From CBDDBX01 sp965225955 (GTDB lineage Bacteria; Acidobacteriota; Aminicenantia; UBA2199), in NCBI GenBank assembly GCA_965225955.1, contig CBDDBX010000036.1, positions 1 through 64,000 on the forward strand: a DNA stretch of 64,000 bases. Direction: 5' to 3'. Shown in pieces: positions 34,626-43,261 of this stretch (its first letter is position 1; each line of letters starts with the position of its first letter). The notes below the pieces were generated by a model. That model searched no databases. It was given only the letters and a program-made list of their open reading frames with translations, and was not told where the DNA came from. Both the position numbers and the translations under genes were made by a program.

Positions 34626-35687
34626 ATGAATCTGGAAAAAATCAGAAACAGAATATCAGAGATAGATTTTGAAATTATTCAGTTGCTTAATGAGCGTATG
34701 GAGAATAGCCTCAGAACTTCCCGTTACAAAGATAAGATTTACGACCCTGAAAGAGAAGAGGCTATTCTGGAGAAGATTCTTCAAATTGAAAGTCCTCTAC
34801 TTAATAAGGATTTTATAAATATACTATATAAAGAGATTTTTAATCTTAGTCGTTCTCTTCAGAAAGAGAGACGTAAACTTGTGGGATTTCAGGGAGTTAA
34901 AGGTGCAAACAGTGAAGTTGCTGCTATTAAATATGATGATACTCTGGTTCCGATTCCCTGCAGAGAATTGAAGGATGTTTTTGCAGCAGTAAGATCAGGG
35001 GATCTGGATTATGGGCTTGTGCCTGTGGAAAATACTGTACAGGGTGGTGTTACTGAAGCAAGTGATCTGTTTATATATACAGACCTCTCAGTAATTGGAG
35101 AGGTTAAGAACAGAATTCAGCATTTTATGCTGGCTGCTGAAAACTCTTCTCCTGAAGATATCAGAGTTGCATATTCCCATCCCCAGGCTCTGGCACAGTG
35201 CAGGGGATTTCTTGAAAAATATGGTATAGAGGGAGTTCCGTTTTTTGATACAGCAGGAGCTGCTGAGATGATAAGAAAGAAGCAGATACCCGGAGCAGCA
35301 GCCATTGCCGGTGGTAAATGTGCATCACTTTACGGTTTAAATATTGTGGCAGAAAATATCCAGGATGAAGACACAAATACAACAAGGTTCTTTGTAATAT
35401 CAAGAGAGAAGGAGCAGCTGGATAAAGGTAACAAATGCTCTATAGCTTTTATTACAGACAATCGTACCGGAGCACTATCATCTATTCTGAAACTTTTTGC
35501 AACAGAAGGTATAGATCTGACAAGAGTTGAATCCCGTCCGGTGAAATCAAACCCAGGTGAATATGCTTTTCTTCTTGATTTCAAAGGCTCAATATTGGAT
35601 ACTAATGTACAAAAAGTTCTCAGTGAAGTTGAAAAAGGGCTTCCTTATTACAATTTCCTGGGCTGTTATAAGGAAGGAACTCTATAA
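34626..35687 (+). CDS. pheA: Bifunctional chorismate mutase/prephenate dehydratase PheA
   Basis: 353 residues from the ATG at 34626, set by the SD AGGAGG; the frame remains open further upstream but that lies across the promoter. Chorismate mutase occupies about 1-90 (IRNRISEIDFEIIQLLNERM). Prephenate dehydratase spans about 95-275, with VPVENTVQGGVTEASD and the catalytic motif NTTRFFVISRE. An ACT domain follows (ALSSILKLFATEGIDLTRVESRPVKSNPGEYAFLLDFKG) for Phe feedback. Together with tyrA at 19320 this covers both branches from chorismate. The stop overlaps the dut start (TAATG). Confidence 0.95.
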   Translation: MNLEKIRNRISEIDFEIIQLLNERMENSLRTSRYKDKIYDPEREEAILEKILQIESPLLNKDFINILYKEIFNLSRSLQKERRKLVGFQGVKGANSEVAAIKYDDTLVPIPCRELKDVFAAVRSGDLDYGLVPVENTVQGGVTEASDLFIYTDLSVIGEVKNRIQHFMLAAENSSPEDIRVAYSHPQALAQCRGFLEKYGIEGVPFFDTAGAAEMIRKKQIPGAAAIAGGKCASLYGLNIVAENIQDEDTNTTRFFVISREKEQLDKGNKCSIAFITDNRTGALSSILKLFATEGIDLTRVESRPVKSNPGEYAFLLDFKGSILDTNVQKVLSEVEKGLPYYNFLGCYKEGTL

Positions 35688-36115
35688 TGATTCTTAAAGT
35701 TAATAAAGTAAACAGCGAAGCAAAGATCCCTGAGTTTGCACATCCCGGAGATGCGGGGCTTGATATATTTTCAGTAGTTGAAAAAGAGATAGAAGCAGGG
35801 GATTCTGCCTTGATTGTTACTGGTATTGCCATTGGGCTGCCTGAAGGCTACGAAGCACAGATAAGGCCAAGAAGTGGGCTGGCTCTTAAACATCAGATAA
35901 CCCTCCTCAATACTCCTGGTACTATAGATTGCGGATACAGAGGGGAAATTGGCGTAATTGTAATTAATCATGGAAAAGAGCCTTTCTGCGTAACAAAAGG
36001 TATGAAAATAGCCCAGATGGTAGTGAAACCAGTTCTGCAGGTTGAAGTTGCTGAAGTTGAATCACTTGATGAAACCAGCAGGGGAGCCGGAGGCTTCGGC
36101 TCCACAGGAATGTAA
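35687..36115 (+). CDS. dut: dUTP diphosphatase
   Basis: 142 residues with the five trimeric dUTPase motifs: HPGDAGLDIFS, PRSGLALKH, NTPGTIDCGYRGEIGVIVINH, KGMKIAQMVV and the C-terminal GAGGFGSTGM. It hydrolyses dUTP to dUMP, keeping uracil out of DNA and supplying thymidylate synthesis. It overlaps the pheA stop by one base. Confidence 0.96.
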   Translation: MILKVNKVNSEAKIPEFAHPGDAGLDIFSVVEKEIEAGDSALIVTGIAIGLPEGYEAQIRPRSGLALKHQITLLNTPGTIDCGYRGEIGVIVINHGKEPFCVTKGMKIAQMVVKPVLQVEVAEVESLDETSRGAGGFGSTGM

Positions 36116-36176
36116 AACATAAATGTTCATCGTAGGAGTTTAATATTTTAAACCCAATATAAATATTGATTCATAA

Positions 36177-36264
36177 TGTAGGGATGGGCCAGTGTGTCCA
36201 TCCGTTGTCAATTTCAAGACAGCCTTAACAATAAAGCGATAGGAGACATGGCTCCTACCCTACA
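36177..36264. repeat. Palindromic MITE-like intergenic repeat
   Basis: An 88-bp element bounded by imperfect 15-16-bp inverted repeats: TGTAGGGATGGGCCA at the left and TGGCTCCTACCCTACA at the right. Inside are nested hairpins, GGATGG/CCATCC (36182-36187, 36198-36203) and TAGGAG/CTCCTA near the right end. TGTAGGG...CCCTACA ends are typical of small dispersed palindromic repeats in many bacterial genomes. It lies between dut and the lipoate ligase-like gene (convergent) and may also act as a terminator. Confidence 0.55.
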
Positions 36265-36311
36265 GGCATTTCAAATCATAAAAACAGCTGGATTTTTTTA
36301 AGATATTACAG

Positions 36312-36926
36312 TTAATCATAACATCCATGAAAATACTCTTTCAATTTCTCTACTACCTTATCTACTGTTACAGCTGGATTAATAGCCTGCATTGAAGTTA
36401 CAAAATCACTATGCTCTCTTTTTTCTCTGTATTCCGGTTCCTTTGGAGGGTGTTTAAGGTATTCTGAAAAAAGAGCAGGATTTTCAGCAACATTGATTAC
36501 TGCATGATAGAAGACATGGGTTCTGTTCTGATAAATTGATGAACCTGAAATTTTTACATCTCCAGATGCAATATCCGAAGTACCTTTTACTGATAATTTA
36601 CTACTGATGAAAGGTTGCAGAACCTCTATAAGATTTCTGGAAAACTTCTTAAAATATCCCATACAGTTAAGAGTGTCTGAATTTTTCTTCTCAGATACAG
36701 ATACCACAGGAGTATCAGGAGTCAGAACAACTGCCTGACCTCCTGAAGGTCTTTTAACTATCTTTATGCTATCTCTTTTAACTCTATCCATAAATATTGA
36801 ATCTTCCGTGGTATTACTGTTACCCAGAACAATGTAAACTGAATCCGGCACCCACACACTCCATCGGGATGTGTCAGTACTGCTTATAAGATCAGAGTCT
36901 GGAAGAGTGTAATTACTATTCAGCAT
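36312..36926 (-). CDS. lplA: Lipoate-protein ligase A family protein
   Basis: 204 residues, shorter than full LplA (about 330). It retains the acyltransferase core: VPDSVYIVLGNSNTTEDSI, the RPSGGQAVVLTP motif (family RRxSGGGAVxHD, here without the usual His/Asp) and KGTSDIASGDVKISGSS with the conserved lysine. It is the last gene of the pyruvate dehydrogenase operon and probably attaches or transfers lipoyl groups to the E2 subunit. The altered motif leaves its exact activity (ligase or transferase) open. Confidence 0.78.
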   Translation of the reverse strand: MLNSNYTLPDSDLISSTDTSRWSVWVPDSVYIVLGNSNTTEDSIFMDRVKRDSIKIVKRPSGGQAVVLTPDTPVVSVSEKKNSDTLNCMGYFKKFSRNLIEVLQPFISSKLSVKGTSDIASGDVKISGSSIYQNRTHVFYHAVINVAENPALFSEYLKHPPKEPEYREKREHSDFVTSMQAINPAVTVDKVVEKLKEYFHGCYD

Positions 36927-36928
36927 AC

Positions 36929-38269
36929 CTACTTGTCCATCTCCTCAAAAGCAGCAAAGCCACCATCCATGAAAACTTCAGAAACTGTGGGGTGAGAATG
37001 AACCACAGTGCTGAGATCGTAAACAGTTCCCTCAAGTTGAATAAGAGCAGCTGCTTCAGCAATCATATCAGTAGCATTTTCAGCTACAATCTGAATCCCC
37101 AGAATCTCTCCAAACTCTTTTTCTGAGAGTATTCTTATGAATCCGTTTTTCTGGTCTTCAATGATTGCTTTTCCATTTGAAGCAAAAGGTATTTTGGTTA
37201 CACTGTATTTTATGTCTCTGAATTTAAGCTCTTTCTCTGTTTTACCTATCTGGGCTATCTCCGGATATGTGTACATATTAACAGGATACTGATCCAGTAC
37301 TGTTAACGGTATAATTCCATTAATGTTATTAACAACAGCAACTCCCTGAGCAGAGGCAATATGTGCAAAGCTACTCAACCCGTTTACATCACCAATAGCA
37401 TATATGCCAGGGTAACTTGTACTCAGCTTTTCATCTACTTTCAGAAATCCATCTTCAGTATCCAGTTCAGGCACAGAATCAGGTATTACAGCTCTTCTTC
37501 TGCCACAATTCAAGAGCATATCTGTTTCGATATTTGAATCTCCAAACTCCAGGTTGCCTTTACTGTAGCCTGTAAGTTTCTCCCTTTCAAGAATTTCCAC
37601 TCCTGCATCTTTTATAGTTTTCAGAGCAAACTCAACCAGAGGAGTATCAAAATGTTCCAGAAAATCCCTATCTTCAGGAAGAAGGAAAACCTTTTTCCCT
37701 ATAAGAGCAAAAAACTGTGCCAGTTCCATTGCATGTGGGCCGGAACCAATAATTACGGGTCTTTCAGGCAATTTATCCATCTTCAGAAGATCATAAACCT
37801 CCACAACCTCTTCCGATGGCACAGGAATTTCCGGTAATTCCGGTACAGAGCCTGTTGCAATAACTATATTCTCTGTTTCGATTATTCTGTCTCCCACCTG
37901 AACAAGACCACTTCCGGTGATTGAAGCTCTGCCCTCTATGTACTCAACACCATTTTTTTTGAATAAGAAGCCAATACCTTTACCAAGGCGACTGGTAATA
38001 CTCTCTGTTCTCTTTTTAAGAGTACTCCAGTTCAGGTTGAGCTGGTTCTGTGTAATACCTTCAATACCAAAGGTATCTGCTTTTTTTATAATAGATAGCT
38101 TTTTAGCACTCTCCATTAATGATTTAGTTGGAATACATCCCCAGTTAAGGCACATGCCTCCAATTTTTCTATCTTCTATAACTACTGTTTTTAATCCTGT
38201 CTGTCCTGCTCTTGCTGCTGCAATATAACCTGCAGGTCCTGAACCTATTATAACTAGATCATATTTCAC
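36929..38269 (-). CDS. lpdA: Dihydrolipoyl dehydrogenase (E3)
   Basis: 446 residues, a flavin disulfide reductase. FAD-binding GSGPAGYIAAARAGQ, the redox pair in GGMCLNWGCIPTKS, NAD-binding VIIGSGPHAMELAQFFALIG, FAD-binding YAIGDVNGLSSFAHIASAQG, and the C-terminal active-site HSHPTVSE are all present. It reoxidises the lipoyl arm of the adjacent E2. It follows the E2 gene by ten bases. Confidence 0.95.
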   Translation of the reverse strand: MKYDLVIIGSGPAGYIAAARAGQTGLKTVVIEDRKIGGMCLNWGCIPTKSLMESAKKLSIIKKADTFGIEGITQNQLNLNWSTLKKRTESITSRLGKGIGFLFKKNGVEYIEGRASITGSGLVQVGDRIIETENIVIATGSVPELPEIPVPSEEVVEVYDLLKMDKLPERPVIIGSGPHAMELAQFFALIGKKVFLLPEDRDFLEHFDTPLVEFALKTIKDAGVEILEREKLTGYSKGNLEFGDSNIETDMLLNCGRRRAVIPDSVPELDTEDGFLKVDEKLSTSYPGIYAIGDVNGLSSFAHIASAQGVAVVNNINGIIPLTVLDQYPVNMYTYPEIAQIGKTEKELKFRDIKYSVTKIPFASNGKAIIEDQKNGFIRILSEKEFGEILGIQIVAENATDMIAEAAALIQLEGTVYDLSTVVHSHPTVSEVFMDGGFAAFEEMDK

Positions 38270-38279
38270 TGCTGCCTCC

Positions 38280-39530
38280 TTAAAGTAGAAGAAGTTCTAC
38301 TGGATTATTTAAAAGGTACATAATCCGTTTCATAAATTTCGTTGCTTCTGCTCCATCCACGATTCTGTGATCTACAGAGAGAGAGAGGGGGAGAACATTT
38401 GCTGCTCTTATTTCATCTCCCTCAACTACAGGTTTACGTGTTATTCTTCCGGTTCCCAGAATAGCAACCTGAGGGTAGTTGATAATTGGAACACCAAAGG
38501 CTCCGCCTACAGCTCCATAATTTGTTACTGTAAAAGTTCCTTCAGTAAGATCCTGAATATTGAGTTTTCTCTCTTCAGCCAGCTTAATATACTTTTCAAC
38601 ACTACCGGCAATTTTATGAATGTTCATCTTATCTACATCCCTTATTACAGGAACCACAAGACCTGAGTCCACATCAATAGCAATACCGATGTTGTAAAAC
38701 TTTTTCAGAATCATCCTGTTATTTTCCATGTCCAGGGAAGCATTCAGAGCAGGAAAATCCTGAAGTGCTTTTACAACAGCTTTCAGCACAAAAGGCATAT
38801 AGGTGAAACGGATACCTTCCTCACTGAAAATATTTTTATTCTCAGTTCTTATTTTAACAAGCTCATCAACTTCAACTTCATCAAATAGTGTCATGTGAGG
38901 AGCACTGTTTTTTGAAAGTACCATCTTCTCGGCAATAGCTTTTCTTACCTGAGTAAGTTTAATTATTTCTGTACCACCTGACACAGCTGGCTCCTGGGTT
39001 ACAGTTTTTTTTGAATCCCTTATTTTAAGGATATCTTTTTTTGTTACTCTGCCACCTGGCCCTGTACCTTCAATAGTATTTATATCAAGTCCCAGCTGCT
39101 TTGCCATGTTTCTGGCGAGAGGTGTTGCAAGAACCTTTGCTTTGCTTCTGTTTGCAGTCTCTTCTTTTTCAGTTCTGATTTCATCACTTGCAGGCAGGTA
39201 TGCAGCATCACCACTATCCTGGATTTCTCCTACTACTCCAAACTGCTCTTTTTCTTCCGGTTCACCAGACTCCTGCTGCTCAGTTGCAGCTTCACCTGTT
39301 TCTATCTCAACAAGAGGGTCATCAACATTTATAACTGTACCAGGTTCTCCATACAGCATTGTAATGGTTCCCTTTTTGGGGGATGGTATATCTGTTACTA
39401 CCTTGTCTGTTTCCATTTTTACAACTGGATCTCCGCTCTCTATAGTCTGGCCTTTCTTTACATACCATTCAAGTACTTTACCTTCAGCAATGCCTTCACC
39501 AATATCTGGAAATCTGAAAATATATCTCAT
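38280..39530 (-). CDS. pdhC: Dihydrolipoamide acetyltransferase (E2)
   Basis: 416 residues. One N-terminal lipoyl domain with the lipoylated lysine in METDKVVTD (Lys43), an acidic linker, a peripheral-subunit-binding domain at about 130-170 (ATPLARNMAKQLGLDINTIEGTGPGGRVTKKDIL), and the catalytic domain ending in the active-site SVDHRIVDG. A branched-chain-type E2 would look very similar; the assignment to pyruvate rests on the E1 genes and the operon as a whole. Confidence 0.9.
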   Translation of the reverse strand: MRYIFRFPDIGEGIAEGKVLEWYVKKGQTIESGDPVVKMETDKVVTDIPSPKKGTITMLYGEPGTVINVDDPLVEIETGEAATEQQESGEPEEKEQFGVVGEIQDSGDAAYLPASDEIRTEKEETANRSKAKVLATPLARNMAKQLGLDINTIEGTGPGGRVTKKDILKIRDSKKTVTQEPAVSGGTEIIKLTQVRKAIAEKMVLSKNSAPHMTLFDEVEVDELVKIRTENKNIFSEEGIRFTYMPFVLKAVVKALQDFPALNASLDMENNRMILKKFYNIGIAIDVDSGLVVPVIRDVDKMNIHKIAGSVEKYIKLAEERKLNIQDLTEGTFTVTNYGAVGGAFGVPIINYPQVAILGTGRITRKPVVEGDEIRAANVLPLSLSVDHRIVDGAEATKFMKRIMYLLNNPVELLLL

Positions 39531-39539
39531 TGTTGTCTC

Positions 39540-40517
39540 CTAAAATTCAGTTACTTTTTTAATTTCATAAAATATCCGTTCCGGACTATGAAAATAGAAG
39601 TGTTCGCCTTTGGGGAGGGGAGGAATTGTATCAAAACCGGATAATCTGGTTGGAGGGGCTTCAAGATAGAGAAATGCATCTTCATTTACTATAGAGATTA
39701 TTTCTGCTCCTGTACCAAAACTTGAAGGCCCTTCTGTTACAATAAGCACTCTGCCGGTTTTTTTCACAGATTCTGCTATAGTATCCCTGTCAATTGGATA
39801 GATTGTTCTCAAATCTATAAGCTCAACAGATATATTCTCATTTTTTGCCATTCCCATGGCTTTTCTTACATTCCATAACATAGCTCCATATGATATGACG
39901 GTTATATCACTACCTTCATCAGTAACTCTTGCTTTTCCTATAGGAATAGAGTAGTGATCTTCCGGTACTTCCTGTTTAATAGAGCGGTAAACTTTTTTAG
40001 GCTCCATGAAAATTACGGGATCATCGGTTTCACCAGCTGCAATGACCAGGCCTTTAGCGTCAAAAGGGCTGGATGGGATAACAACCTTTAAACCTGGTAT
40101 GTGTGCAAAAAGAGCTTCCATACTTTCGGAGTGATGTTCAAGAGCTTTAACATTGCCTCCATAAGGCATTCTTATTACCATAGGAGTTTTGTATTTGCCC
40201 CTTGAACGTGCATTCATCCGGGCAACATGGGATATAATCTGGTTAAATGCAGGATATACGAAACCTGAGAACTGCATTTCTACAATGGGTCGTAACCCTG
40301 TTACCGCCATTCCCACTGCTGTACCTGCAATTGCTGATTCTGCAAGGGGAGTATCAAATACTCTCTCTTCCCCATACTTCTTCTGAAGTCCTGAGGTTAC
40401 TCTGAAAACACCGCCTTCAACCCCTACATCTTCACCAAAAACAAGAACATTACTGTCTTTTTCGAGAAGAGTGTCCAGACCATCATTTATCGCCTGTACC
40501 ATATTCAGAATCTTCAT
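39540..40517 (-). CDS. pdhB: Pyruvate dehydrogenase E1 component, beta subunit
   Basis: 325 residues, transketolase-like. Typical stretches are VLVFGEDVGVEGGVFRVTSGLQKKYG, RVFDTPLAESAIAGTAVGMA, RMPYGG near the expected LGGRGI-like position, and EHHSESMEALFAHIPGLKVVIPSSPFDAKGL. It pairs with the alpha subunit to form the thiamine-diphosphate decarboxylase. Its ATG overlaps the alpha-subunit stop by four bases. Confidence 0.92.
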   Translation of the reverse strand: MKILNMVQAINDGLDTLLEKDSNVLVFGEDVGVEGGVFRVTSGLQKKYGEERVFDTPLAESAIAGTAVGMAVTGLRPIVEMQFSGFVYPAFNQIISHVARMNARSRGKYKTPMVIRMPYGGNVKALEHHSESMEALFAHIPGLKVVIPSSPFDAKGLVIAAGETDDPVIFMEPKKVYRSIKQEVPEDHYSIPIGKARVTDEGSDITVISYGAMLWNVRKAMGMAKNENISVELIDLRTIYPIDRDTIAESVKKTGRVLIVTEGPSSFGTGAEIISIVNEDAFLYLEAPPTRLSGFDTIPPLPKGEHFYFHSPERIFYEIKKVTEF

Positions 40518-41623
40518 TTTTCACTCCTTTCCCATTTCTGAAACTGTTCATAATCAAATTGCTGCTTCTTCAGAATGTCCGGTTTTTCACAATAGTGGGT
40601 ATCAAAGACCTCTTCAAGTTTATAAGGACTCGCTGATTCAAAGGCTTCAAACTCATCTTCTACAAAAGCCTTTAGCTCTTTCTGCAACTCTGTATCTTTC
40701 TCCTCTGACCACAACTCTCTGCTTATAAGATGTTTTCTGAATCTGTCTACTGGGTCTTTTTCTCCCCAAAGCTCCTCTTCTTCCTTTGTCCTGTAAAGAG
40801 AGGGGTCATCAGATGTAGTGTGAGCACCCCGTCTGTATGTAAGAGCTTCAATCAGAATTGGTCCGTTTCCGGCTTTGACATATTTATCTGCTTCGCTATA
40901 TGTTTTGTGAAGAGCAAGAAAGTCGTTGCCATCTACCTGTATTCCTTTCATGCCATAAGCAGCAGCTTTTATTGCTATATTTTCAGATGCAGTCTGCTTG
41001 CTGACGGGAACAGAAATCGCATACTGATTATTCTGTACAGTAAATATAACAGGAACTTTCCATACTGAAGCAAAATTAAGAGCTTCATGAAAGTCTCCCT
41101 GAGAAGTGCCTCCATCTCCTGTGAATGTGTAGACGCTGCTACTCTGTTTACGGTACTTAATGGAGTACCCTATTCCTGTAGCATGTAGTAGTTGCGACGA
41201 TATCGGTACTGAAGAGGGGAGGAAGTTGGGAGCCATTGTAAATTGCGATCCCCTCTCATTACCACCCCAGTAGAGAAAAATATCTCTTAAAGCTGCTCCT
41301 TTCAGAAGCCAGGCTCCAAGCTCCCTGAAGGCAGGAACGAGCCAGTCCTCTTGCTGCATAACCATTCCTGCAGCCACTCCTATTGCCTCCTGTCCGAAGT
41401 TTGGAGGGAATGTGTACATACGTCCCTGTCTCTGGTATGAGAATAGCATCTGATCTGCAACTCTGACCAGTAGCATCGTTCTGTAACTTTTGATTAGCTC
41501 CTCATCTGAGATATCCGGCAGATACTTCTGGTTTTCCACATTTCCATTGTTGTCCATTAACTGAAACATTTTCATTGAGAGTTCAGAATACTCTTTGAGT
41601 ATTGATGTTTCTATATTGCTCAT
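40514..41623 (-). CDS. pdhA: Pyruvate dehydrogenase E1 component, alpha subunit
   Basis: 369 residues. The thiamine-diphosphate motif is TGDGGTSQGDFHEALNFASVWKVPVIFTVQNNQYAIS, and the phosphorylation-loop region RRGAHTTSDDPSLYR is conserved. The N-terminus (MFQLMDNNGNVENQKYLPDISDEELI) resembles the Bacillus/Gram-positive type of the complex rather than the homodimeric AceE. First gene of the leftward pdhABC-lpdA-lplA unit. SD GAGGT; the leader region contains a TATACT -10-like element near 41692-41697 but no strong -35. Confidence 0.9.
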   Translation of the reverse strand: MSNIETSILKEYSELSMKMFQLMDNNGNVENQKYLPDISDEELIKSYRTMLLVRVADQMLFSYQRQGRMYTFPPNFGQEAIGVAAGMVMQQEDWLVPAFRELGAWLLKGAALRDIFLYWGGNERGSQFTMAPNFLPSSVPISSQLLHATGIGYSIKYRKQSSSVYTFTGDGGTSQGDFHEALNFASVWKVPVIFTVQNNQYAISVPVSKQTASENIAIKAAAYGMKGIQVDGNDFLALHKTYSEADKYVKAGNGPILIEALTYRRGAHTTSDDPSLYRTKEEEELWGEKDPVDRFRKHLISRELWSEEKDTELQKELKAFVEDEFEAFESASPYKLEEVFDTHYCEKPDILKKQQFDYEQFQKWERSEK

Positions 41624-41831
41624 TATTTACCTCACTTTTTGCTGCATCATCCCTATTCAGCAGCTTTTGAAATCTCATAACTTTAATTAATAGTATAAGA
41701 AAGTTATCCTGTCTTCCTGAATATTGAACAGTGTATTTTTTTAATGAAACAGCTTTTTGCTGGTTCTATGGAAATGGGGATAGAATGGTGGTAAAATAGA
41801 AGGGTTTATTAAATTCAGGTGATTTTTAGTA

Positions 41832-42089
41832 ATGAGTGAAAAAATAATTAGTTTTCAGAAGTTTGTTGAGAGTAGATACTCTGCTGTATCTCCTGTAAGT
41901 CAGAAGATTCTGGAAACTATGTCAGACGAAGAGAAGAACCGCCATCTTACAAATGTATGGTGTCCCAGCTGTTCTGCAATGGTGGAAATTGTTCAGTATA
42001 AGAGCAGAATGATAAAGGGTGATCTTCTGCTCCAGGGTAAATGTGTTGTTTGTGGTAGTAGCGTGGCAACTCACATAGAGTGCTCATAA
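41832..42089 (+). CDS. Small zinc-ribbon protein
   Basis: 85 residues with four cysteines in two CxxC knuckles (VWCPSCSAMVEIV and GKCVVCGSSVATH), a probable zinc ribbon. The N-terminal 40 residues are helical. Function unknown. It ends immediately before the end of the convergent gene at 42090, with no base between them. SD AGGTGA. Confidence 0.7.
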   Translation: MSEKIISFQKFVESRYSAVSPVSQKILETMSDEEKNRHLTNVWCPSCSAMVEIVQYKSRMIKGDLLLQGKCVVCGSSVATHIECS

Positions 42090-42596
42090 CTACTGTTCAT
42101 CTTCAGGTTTCTTAAACTCTTCTGAAACTATATTCTTCAGATCAGCTCTTAATCTCTCAATCTCTTCCATTTTTGAACCGATTCTTCTGAACAGATCTTC
42201 CTGTTGCTTTATTCCTTCTTCTATAAGAAAAGAGGCGCTTTCAGATCTGCTTTTAAAGAGTCCGGCTTCAACAAGCATGCTCAGTTTTCTGTTTGCTTCA
42301 TCTGTTACTCTGATAGTAAGCACTGTGTTTCTGGAAACAAGAGCTTTATCCACACCTTTTTTAAGTGTATCAATTGTATTTGTTGCGAACTTTCCAATCT
42401 GTTCACCAAACTCTTCTAAAACATTTTTCTTTGAATGATCCTGAGTTTTTTCATTACCTGTCTGATCTGTATCTTCTTTTTCTTTACTGTCAGTCTGATT
42501 TTCTGCAGCTGTCTGATCGTCCTGTTCTTCAACCTTTTCTTCCTTTATACTATCAGCAGTTTCTTCTTTTTTAATTTTTTCCTCTTTATCTGTCAT
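42090..42596 (-). CDS. Ribbon-helix-helix-like protein with an acidic disordered N-terminus
   Basis: 168 residues. Residues 1-60 are almost entirely Lys, Glu, Asp, Gln and Thr and should be disordered. A helix (LEEFGEQIGKFATNTIDTLKKGVDKAL) leads to a short domain LTIRVTDEANRKLSMLVEAGLFKSRSESASFLIEEGIKQ, which has the strand-helix-helix pattern of MetJ/Arc-like proteins. A C-terminal coiled coil follows. DNA binding is likely but not proven. SD GGAGGT. Confidence 0.7.
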   Translation of the reverse strand: MTDKEEKIKKEETADSIKEEKVEEQDDQTAAENQTDSKEKEDTDQTGNEKTQDHSKKNVLEEFGEQIGKFATNTIDTLKKGVDKALVSRNTVLTIRVTDEANRKLSMLVEAGLFKSRSESASFLIEEGIKQQEDLFRRIGSKMEEIERLRADLKNIVSEEFKKPEDEQ

Positions 42597-42682
42597 TGCG
42601 TTACCTCCGGTTTGTAATTTCGTTACACAATACTTATTACGATGAAGATAGGGGGAGGTTCCTTATATCACTATTTTTATGG

Positions 42683-42688
42683 TATATT
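42683..42688 (+). promoter_or_regulatory. -10 element of the HD gene, leaderless arrangement
   Basis: TATATT, then CTGGCA, then ATG at 42695. No SD and only a weak -35 (TCCTTA). Confidence 0.5.
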
Positions 42689-42694
42689 CTGGCA

Positions 42695-43261
42695 ATGAAT
42701 GCAGAAAAGCTTCTTGAAAAGTATTATGGACAGTCGGAAAACCGTAATGAACTGGTACTGTTACATAGTCGTGTGGTTGCTGAAAAAGCTGTGGTTGTGG
42801 CGGAAAATTACAGCCTTACAGATGAATATATAAACTTTATATATGAAGGCGCCCTTTTGCACGACATTGGAGTTTTGAAGACTTATGCACCTTCAATTGG
42901 ATGTTATGGTAAAGAACACTATATTACTCACGGAATTACAGGAAGAATGATTCTTGAAGAAGAAGGTCTTGGGAGATATGGAATGATCTGTGAAAGACAT
43001 ATTGGTACAGGACTGACTGCAGAGAGTATTAAGAGGCAGAATTTACCTCTGCCATACAGAGATATGTACCCTTTAACTATTGCTGAAACTATCATTACTT
43101 ACTGTGATCTTTTTTTCTCAAAAAGTGGATCTGACATCTACAGAGAAAAAAGTATAGAAGAAATTGAAGGGGGACTGAAAAAATTTGGCAACAGTGGTAT
43201 TGTTCAGTTCAGAAAGTGGCATGAGAAATTCAGTGCTCAGAATTCCTCAGGTATTTCATAG
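42695..43261 (+). CDS. HD-domain (HDIG) hydrolase
   Basis: 188 residues from the ATG at 42695; the frame is open upstream, but the family similarity begins here and a -10 element sits six bases before it. The metal-binding motif HDIG lies in EGALLHDIGVLKTY, with LLHSRVVAEKA before it and THGITGRMILEEEG and CERHIGTG after it, as in HDIG phosphohydrolases. The substrate is unknown. Its 3' end overlaps the convergent hflX by 25 bases. Confidence 0.82.
   Translation: MNAEKLLEKYYGQSENRNELVLLHSRVVAEKAVVVAENYSLTDEYINFIYEGALLHDIGVLKTYAPSIGCYGKEHYITHGITGRMILEEEGLGRYGMICERHIGTGLTAESIKRQNLPLPYRDMYPLTIAETIITYCDLFFSKSGSDIYREKSIEEIEGGLKKFGNSGIVQFRKWHEKFSAQNSSGIS

Noticed and set aside
41641..41664. GCTGC...GCAGC inverted repeat upstream of pdhA as a regulator site
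   Set aside because: Only five pairs at the ends with a mismatched centre; too weak to call an operator.
42365..42617. Short plus-strand frames rich in Phe, Leu and Cys opposite the RHH-like gene
   Set aside because: They are the complement of Lys/Glu-rich codons of the real gene and only look hydrophobic for that reason.
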